DNA of 64,000 nucleotides. Origin: DATDAH01 sp963823495. GTDB lineage: Bacteria > Actinomycetota > Acidimicrobiia > Acidimicrobiales > DATDAH01. This document shows, piece after piece, positions 59,174 through 64,000 of this stretch; within the stretch, counting starts at the first letter, position 1; each line of letters starts with the position of its first letter. The stretch covers positions 2,790,001 through 2,854,000 of the forward strand of contig CAWGLV010000001.1 of assembly GCA_963823495.1 (NCBI GenBank). Direction: 5' to 3'. The notes under the pieces were generated by a model. It was given only the letters and a program-made list of their open reading frames with translations, made no database searches and was not told the DNA's origin. The translations under genes were made by a program, and so were the position numbers.

Positions 59174-61069
59174 ATGACCGTCGCCCCGCCGTCACCCTCC
59201 ACCGGGCACCGGCAGTCGACACCCGACGACGGGGACCACGCCCATCCCTACGAGCCGGTCGGGGTCATCCCCCGCTACCCCGCGCCGCAGCGGTCGGTGG
59301 ACCCCGACACCGCCAAGGGGTGGATCCGCCGGATCCTGCCGGTGGTCACGGCCCACAGCGCGCTCCTGTGGACGTCGGTCTTCGCCGCCCTCGTGGCCAT
59401 GGGGGCCCAGGTTGCCGTCCCGGCCGTCACCGCGGCGGCGATCGACAACGCCGTCGTCGCCCGGGCCGAAGCGCTGGCGCCCTATGTGTGGGCCCTCGTC
59501 GGACTCGGCGTCACCCGGGGCCTGATGGCCCTCTACTACCGCTACGGACTGTTCAAGCTCGCCTACGACATCGAGTACGACCTCCGGCAACTGCTCTTCC
59601 GGCACCTGACCCGCCTCTCCTTCTCGTTCTACGACCGGGTCCAGTCCGGTCAGATCATCTCGCGGGCCAACTCCGACATCCGTTCCGTCCAGATGGTCAT
59701 CGCCTTCACCCCGCTGATGGGCATGTCGCTGCTCAGTTTCGTGGTGGCCCTCGTGGTCATGTTGACGATCGACGTGGGCCTCACCGCCGTGGCGGTGATC
59801 GCGCTCCCGGGGGTCTATGTCATCGGGGCCCGCCTGCGGAACCTGATGTTCCCCCTCTCCTGGGTCATCGCCGCCCGGCAGGCCGACGTGGCCACCATCG
59901 TCGACGAGAACGTCAACGGTGTCCGCGTGGTGAAGTCCTTCGCCGCCGAGGAGCGCCAGATCACCGGGCTGGCCCGGGCCGCGGAGCGCCTGCGCTGGGC
60001 CAACGTGAGTCAGGCGGACGCCCGAGCCACCTACGCCCCGCTCATGGAGAACCTGCCCCGGATCGGCCTTGCGGCCGTCCTCGCCTACGGCGGCTGGTTG
60101 GCCATCGACGGCCAGGTCGGCATCGGCGATCTCGTGGCCTTCAGCGCCTATGTCGTCCTGCTCCAGACGCCCTTCCGGATGCTGGGCTTCTACCTGATGA
60201 TGACCCAGCGGGCGGCCGCCTCCGCGGGACGGATCTACGAGATCCTCGACGAGGTCCCCGCGGTTGTCGACCGGCCCGGCGCGATCGACCTGATCGAGCC
60301 TCGGGGGGAGGTCGAGTTCCGCGACGTCCACTTCACCTACACGACGGCGGCGGACGCCGCGCCGGTGCTCGCCGGCTTCGACCTCGCCATCACCCCGGGC
60401 GAGACGGTGGCCCTCGTCGGGCGCACCGCCAGTGGCAAGTCCACGGTGGCCCGTCTCCTCCCCCGCTTCTACGACGTGAGCGAGGGGGCCGTCCTGGTCG
60501 ACGGTCACGACGTCCGGGACCTGACCGTGCTCAGCCTCCGGGCCTCGGTGGGCATCGTCACCGACGAGCCGTTCCTGTTCTCCGTGCCGATCCGGGACAA
60601 CATCGCCTACGGCCGCCCCGACGCCGACGACGAGGCGGTCGAGGCCGCGGCCCGGGCCGCCCAGGCCCACGGCTTCATCGCCGACCTGCCCGAGGGCTAC
60701 GACACCGTGGTCGGCGAGCGGGGCTACACCCTCTCGGGTGGCCAGCGCCAACGCATCGCGCTGGCCCGGATCATCCTGGCCGACCCCCGCCTGCTGATAC
60801 TCGACGACGCCACCAGCGCCGTGGACGTCCACGTGGAGGAGGCGATCCACGACGCCCTCACCGGCGCGCTCACCGACCGGACGACGATCATCGTGGCCCA
60901 CCGGCTGTCGAGCATCGCCCTGGCCGACCGGGTGGTGCTGCTCGAGCACGGGCGGGTGGCCGCCACCGGGACCCACCGTGAGCTCCTGGCCTCCGAGCCC
61001 CGCTACGTCGACATCGTGTCCCACCTCGAGGAGCCGGGTGACGACGATGCCGACGGAGACCTCGGCTGA
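59174..61069 (+). CDS. ABC exporter half-transporter A (degenerate ATPase site)
   Basis: Membrane-fused ABC half-transporter of the MsbA/BmrC type, 631 residues. An N-terminal six-helix domain (about 50-330) precedes the ATPase: Walker A VGRTASGKST near 416, signature LSGGQRQRIALAR, Walker B LLILDDATSAVD with Asp instead of the catalytic Glu, and H-loop VAHRLSS. The missing Glu predicts one degenerate site in a heterodimer with the next gene, whose Walker B has DE. The ATG lies at 59174. The stop overlaps the next start by one base (TGATGG). Confidence 0.95.
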   Translation: MTVAPPSPSTGHRQSTPDDGDHAHPYEPVGVIPRYPAPQRSVDPDTAKGWIRRILPVVTAHSALLWTSVFAALVAMGAQVAVPAVTAAAIDNAVVARAEALAPYVWALVGLGVTRGLMALYYRYGLFKLAYDIEYDLRQLLFRHLTRLSFSFYDRVQSGQIISRANSDIRSVQMVIAFTPLMGMSLLSFVVALVVMLTIDVGLTAVAVIALPGVYVIGARLRNLMFPLSWVIAARQADVATIVDENVNGVRVVKSFAAEERQITGLARAAERLRWANVSQADARATYAPLMENLPRIGLAAVLAYGGWLAIDGQVGIGDLVAFSAYVVLLQTPFRMLGFYLMMTQRAAASAGRIYEILDEVPAVVDRPGAIDLIEPRGEVEFRDVHFTYTTAADAAPVLAGFDLAITPGETVALVGRTASGKSTVARLLPRFYDVSEGAVLVDGHDVRDLTVLSLRASVGIVTDEPFLFSVPIRDNIAYGRPDADDEAVEAAARAAQAHGFIADLPEGYDTVVGERGYTLSGGQRQRIALARIILADPRLLILDDATSAVDVHVEEAIHDALTGALTDRTTIIVAHRLSSIALADRVVLLEHGRVAATGTHRELLASEPRYVDIVSHLEEPGDDDADGDLG

Positions 61070-62985
61070 TGGCCTGGGGACCACCGGCCGGCTCGCCCAT
61101 GGCGGCCGGAAGTGCCGTCGGTCAGAGCGCGGCCGCCGGCCTCCCCTTCGCCGGGGTGCCCGAGGAACTGGCCGAGCGGGTCGAGGCGATCCTCGACGCG
61201 GAGCCTGAGCACCCCGAGCCCGAGGTCGCCTTCGTCCAGCACGAGACGGGACGGGTCAGCCTCACGCTCCGCCACTTCCTCGCTCCCCACCGGATCGGCC
61301 TCCTGGGCGCCTTCGGCCTGGTGATGCTCGAGACCCTGGCCCTCCAGGCCGGTCCGCTGCTCACCCAGATCGGGATCGACCAGGGGGTGTCGGCGGGCGA
61401 CAGCACCGTGCTCCTCGTCGTCACCGCCGCCTACCTGGGCGCCATCGTGATCAGCGTCCTGGCCGGCACCGCGCGGATCCGGTTCACCGGGCGGCTGGGT
61501 GAGCGACTCATGTACCAGTTGCGGGTGCGGGTGTTCTCCCACCTCCAACGCCTGTCACTCGACTTCTACACCGACGAGAAGGCCGGCCGGCTCATGAGCC
61601 GGATGACCAGCGACGTCGAGTCACTCAGTCAGCTCTTCCAGGACGGACTGGTCAACCTGGCCGTCCAGGCCCTGACCCTCGTCGTGGTCACGGCCATCCT
61701 CTTCACGCTCAACGCCCAGCTGGCCCTCATCACCCTGGTCGCCGTCGTCCCGGTGATGCTGGCCCTCACGCTCTGGTTCCGGGCCGCCTCCGACCGCGGG
61801 TACACGATGGTGCGGGACCGCATCGCCGACGTGCTCGCCGACCTCCAGGAGAGCCTCTCGGGCATCCGGGTGCTCGTGGCCCACAACCGCCGGCGCCACA
61901 ACGTCGACAGCCACGGCAACATCGTGGGTGAGTACCGCGACGCCAACCGCTACACCGCCCGGGTGGGCGCGGTCTACGGCCCGGCCACCGAGGCCGTCGG
62001 CGTACTGGCCCAGGCGATGATCCTGGCGGTCGGCGGCGCCTTCGTCCTCGACGACCGCCTGACCGTGGGTGAGCTGACCGCCTTCGTCCTCTACGTCACC
62101 GCGTTCTTCGCGCCCATCCAGCAGCTGGTCCAGCTCTACAACACCTACCAGCAGGGCCAGGCCGCGGTGACCAAGCTGCGGGACCTCCTCGACACCGAAC
62201 CGGGGGTCGCCGAAGCCGCCGACGCCATCGACCTCCCCCCCATCGAGGGCGCGGTGGAGCTGCGCGACGTCCACTTCTCCTATGTCCCCGGCCAGCCGGT
62301 CCTCGACGGCATCGACCTGCGAATCGCTCCTGGCGAGACGGTCTCCTTCGTCGGCACGACGGGCGCCGGCAAGTCCACCGTGGCCAAGCTGGTGACCCGG
62401 CTCTATGACGTGGACTCCGGCGCGGTCCTCCTCGACGGGCACGACGTCCGGGACGTGACCATCGCCTCACTCCACCGCCAGATCGGCGTCGTCCCCCAGG
62501 AGCCGTTCCTGTTCAACGGGTCGATCCGGGACAACATCGCCTTCGCCCGGCCCGAGGCCACCGACGACGACGTCTGGGACACCTGCCGGACCGTCGGCAT
62601 CGACGACCTCGTCGAGCGCCTGCCCGATGGCCTGTCGACACCGGTGCACGAGCGGGGGGTCTCCCTCTCCTCAGGGGAACGCCAGCTGCTGGCCCTGGCC
62701 CGAGCCTTCTTCGCCCGGCCCCGGGTACTGGTCCTCGACGAGGCCACCTCGAACCTGGACCTCGCCTCGGAGGCCAAGGTCGAGGCCGCCCTCGACGTCG
62801 TCCTCGAAGGGCGGACGGCCATCGTGATCGCCCACCGGATGGCGACGGCCCGGCGGGCGAATCGCATCGTGGTCGTGGAGGCGGGGCGCATCGTCGAGGT
62901 CGGTCCCCACGACGATCTGGTGGCGAGCGGCGGCGCCTACGCCGCCATGTTCGCGACGTGGGAGCGCCATCGGGACGGACCGTGA
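61069..62985 (+). CDS. ABC exporter half-transporter B (canonical Walker B, non-canonical signature)
   Basis: Partner of the preceding half-transporter, 638 residues. An N-terminal extension (about 75 residues) precedes six membrane helices. The ATPase has Walker A VGTTGAGKST near 430, signature LSSGERQLLALAR (S for the first G, E for Q), Walker B VLVLDEATSNLD and H-loop IAHRMAT. A consensus-site/degenerate-site pair of this kind is typical of heterodimeric multidrug or lipid exporters. The ATG lies at 61069. Confidence 0.95.
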   Translation: MAWGPPAGSPMAAGSAVGQSAAAGLPFAGVPEELAERVEAILDAEPEHPEPEVAFVQHETGRVSLTLRHFLAPHRIGLLGAFGLVMLETLALQAGPLLTQIGIDQGVSAGDSTVLLVVTAAYLGAIVISVLAGTARIRFTGRLGERLMYQLRVRVFSHLQRLSLDFYTDEKAGRLMSRMTSDVESLSQLFQDGLVNLAVQALTLVVVTAILFTLNAQLALITLVAVVPVMLALTLWFRAASDRGYTMVRDRIADVLADLQESLSGIRVLVAHNRRRHNVDSHGNIVGEYRDANRYTARVGAVYGPATEAVGVLAQAMILAVGGAFVLDDRLTVGELTAFVLYVTAFFAPIQQLVQLYNTYQQGQAAVTKLRDLLDTEPGVAEAADAIDLPPIEGAVELRDVHFSYVPGQPVLDGIDLRIAPGETVSFVGTTGAGKSTVAKLVTRLYDVDSGAVLLDGHDVRDVTIASLHRQIGVVPQEPFLFNGSIRDNIAFARPEATDDDVWDTCRTVGIDDLVERLPDGLSTPVHERGVSLSSGERQLLALARAFFARPRVLVLDEATSNLDLASEAKVEAALDVVLEGRTAIVIAHRMATARRANRIVVVEAGRIVEVGPHDDLVASGGAYAAMFATWERHRDGP

Positions 62986-62986
62986 G

Positions 62987-63709
62987 ATGACCGTCTCCCA
63001 GCTCCTGGTGATCACCGTCGCCATCGCCGTCGGCTCACTCATCCAGGGCGCGGCCGGCTTCGGGGCCAACCTGCTCGCCGTGCCCGTCCTCGTCCTGGTG
63101 GATCCCGGCCTGGTCCCCGGCCCGGCCCTCGTGGCCGCCCTGGTCCTCAACGCCATGATCGCCCACCGCGAGTCCGGGAAGGGCCACCTGGGCGACACGG
63201 CCTGGGCCCTCGGCGGCCGGGTCGTCGGCACCGTCGTGGGCGTCGCCGTCCTGGGGGTGGTGACCGGCCACGACATCGGACTGGTCGTCGGCCTGCTGCT
63301 CCTCGCCAGCGTCGCGATCAGCACCCGCGGGTGGGACATCCGGCCGACGCCGAGGATCGTGGTCGGCGCCGGTCTGGCCTCCGGCTTCATGGCCACCACG
63401 GTCGCGGTCGGCGGACCGCCGATCGCCCTCGTCTACCAGAAGGCCGAGGGACCGGTCCTGCGGGCCACCCTGAGCCGGTACCTGCTCGTGGGCACCGCGT
63501 TCTCCATCGTCGCCTTGTCCGTCGGCGGGCAGTTCGACGGCGAGGCGATGCGCCACGGCCTCCTCCTGGTCCCCGGCACGCTCGCGGGGTTCGCCCTCTC
63601 GGGTCGCCTCGCCACGGTCCTCGACCAGGGCCGGATCCGCGCCGCGGTCCTGAGCCTCACGGTCATCTCGGCCCTGGTCGTCCTGGTCGACTGGACCCTC
63701 ACCCGATGA
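62987..63709 (+). CDS. TauE/SafE family permease
   Basis: Sulfite/anion exporter TauE/SafE-type membrane protein of 240 residues with about seven to eight hydrophobic segments. The N-terminal repeat signature LIQGAAGFGANLLAVPVLVLV and the second-half GLASGFMATTVAVGGPPIALVYQ are the family's inverted-repeat motifs. The transported anion or organic acid is unknown. The ATG at 62987 starts 1 nt after the ABC stop, and the stop overlaps the next gene by 3 nt, so it is part of the same transcript. Confidence 0.92.
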   Translation: MTVSQLLVITVAIAVGSLIQGAAGFGANLLAVPVLVLVDPGLVPGPALVAALVLNAMIAHRESGKGHLGDTAWALGGRVVGTVVGVAVLGVVTGHDIGLVVGLLLLASVAISTRGWDIRPTPRIVVGAGLASGFMATTVAVGGPPIALVYQKAEGPVLRATLSRYLLVGTAFSIVALSVGGQFDGEAMRHGLLLVPGTLAGFALSGRLATVLDQGRIRAAVLSLTVISALVVLVDWTLTR

Positions 63710-64000
63710 GCCGTCCCGCGGCACTCGTCCTCGACGACGTCGGCGTCCGCATCGAGGGACGCCAGGTCCTGGCCGGCGTGAGCTGGACGGTGGCCGACGG
63801 CCACCGGTGGGTCGTGTTGGGTCCGAACGGATCGGGCAAGACCACCCTGCTACGGGTCGCCTCGCTCTACCTGCACCCGACCTCGGGTTCGGTCCAGGTC
63901 CTGGGGCTCCCGGTGGGCCGGCTGGACGTCCGGGCGACGCGGCCACGGATCGGCCTGGCCAGTGCGGCTCTGGCCGACCAGGTCCGATCGCAGGTCACGG
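63706..64000 (+). CDS. ABC-type ATPase, N-terminal part (runs off window)
   Basis: The N-terminal 98 residues of an ATP-binding cassette: MSRPAALVLDDVGVRIEGRQ, Walker A VLGPNGSGKTTLL near residue 43, then PTSGSVQVLGLPVGRLDVR. The rest lies outside the window. The start ATG overlaps the permease stop (ATGA). No membrane segment is visible so far, so it may be a stand-alone or Mod/Ccm-like ATPase. Confidence 0.88.
   Translation, partial: MSRPAALVLDDVGVRIEGRQVLAGVSWTVADGHRWVVLGPNGSGKTTLLRVASLYLHPTSGSVQVLGLPVGRLDVRATRPRIGLASAALADQVRSQVT

Noticed and set aside
59192..61084. 630-codon antisense frame
   Set aside because: It lies opposite the ABC half-transporter, which has all ABC motifs; the antisense translation has no recognisable domain.

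Overview
The window is high-GC DNA from an actinobacterium. It carries F420 metabolism (NADPH-F420 reductase), a mycothiol-type MshC ligase, phosphatidylinositol mannoside genes (pgsA, acyltransferase, pimA), an InhA-like enoyl reductase, an EF-G2 paralogue and a yebC/ruvCAB block. Many starts are GTG and many neighbouring genes overlap by 4 nt. A member of Acidimicrobiia is my best guess, but that is an inference from gene content and order and was not tested by phylogeny. I saw no rRNA, tRNA, CRISPR array, transposase, integrase or phage structural gene.

Layout. 1-14.1 kb is a conserved core block, almost all on the minus strand. In transcription order it holds pgsA, an acyltransferase, pimA, lemA, htpX, a DUF3048 lipoprotein-like gene, pdxS, pdxT, yebC, (a plus-strand ABC exporter pair), ruvC, ruvA, ruvB, a YbdK-type carboxylate-amine ligase and an M20 amidohydrolase that runs off the left edge. 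14.2-16.9 kb holds fusA2 (EF-G-like) and a small DinB-like gene. 50.0-59.1 kb returns to core genes: a small membrane protein, a HIT hydrolase, thrS, plsC, mshC, F420 reductase, fabI/inhA, an APH-type kinase and an M23 peptidase. 59.2-64 kb holds a heterodimeric ABC exporter, a TauE/SafE permease and a partial ABC ATPase.

In many actinobacteria thrS, the HIT gene, pgsA, the acyltransferase and pimA are contiguous. Here about 36 kb separates pgsA from the HIT/thrS pair, and most of it (17.3-50.0 kb) is an accessory island. The island encodes two TY-Chap/YbjN-like chaperone-fold proteins next to a ClpA/C-like double AAA+ unfoldase, a third YbjN-like protein, and a TrkA-N membrane protein ending in RyR-like modules. 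It also encodes a DUF4062-STAND NTPase in an operon with a 14-bladed WD40 protein and a membrane protein, two more 14-bladed WD40 proteins and a 7-bladed one. A PfkB-like/AAA+/tandem-RyR protein is followed directly by a SLOG-like protein. Further genes encode a 2-deoxyribosyltransferase/TIR-like protein, a TPR protein, a pentapeptide-repeat membrane protein and several small unknowns.

How they may work together. Several island proteins share modules. A Clp-N-like domain recurs in the unfoldase, the STAND NTPase, a single-TM protein, a WD40 protein and an unknown protein. An N-terminal LTWQQLHNRLQW-type motif recurs in three WD40 proteins, and similar C-terminal zinc ribbons occur in the NTPase and its operon partner. 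Short GAC(C/G)-N2-3-GGCC elements lie 68-91 nt upstream of at least eight island start codons, which suggests a common regulator. The simplest reading is one NTPase/chaperone-centred stress or counter-invader system whose parts dock through the Clp-N-like module. The shared modules are seen in the sequence; the biological role is inference.
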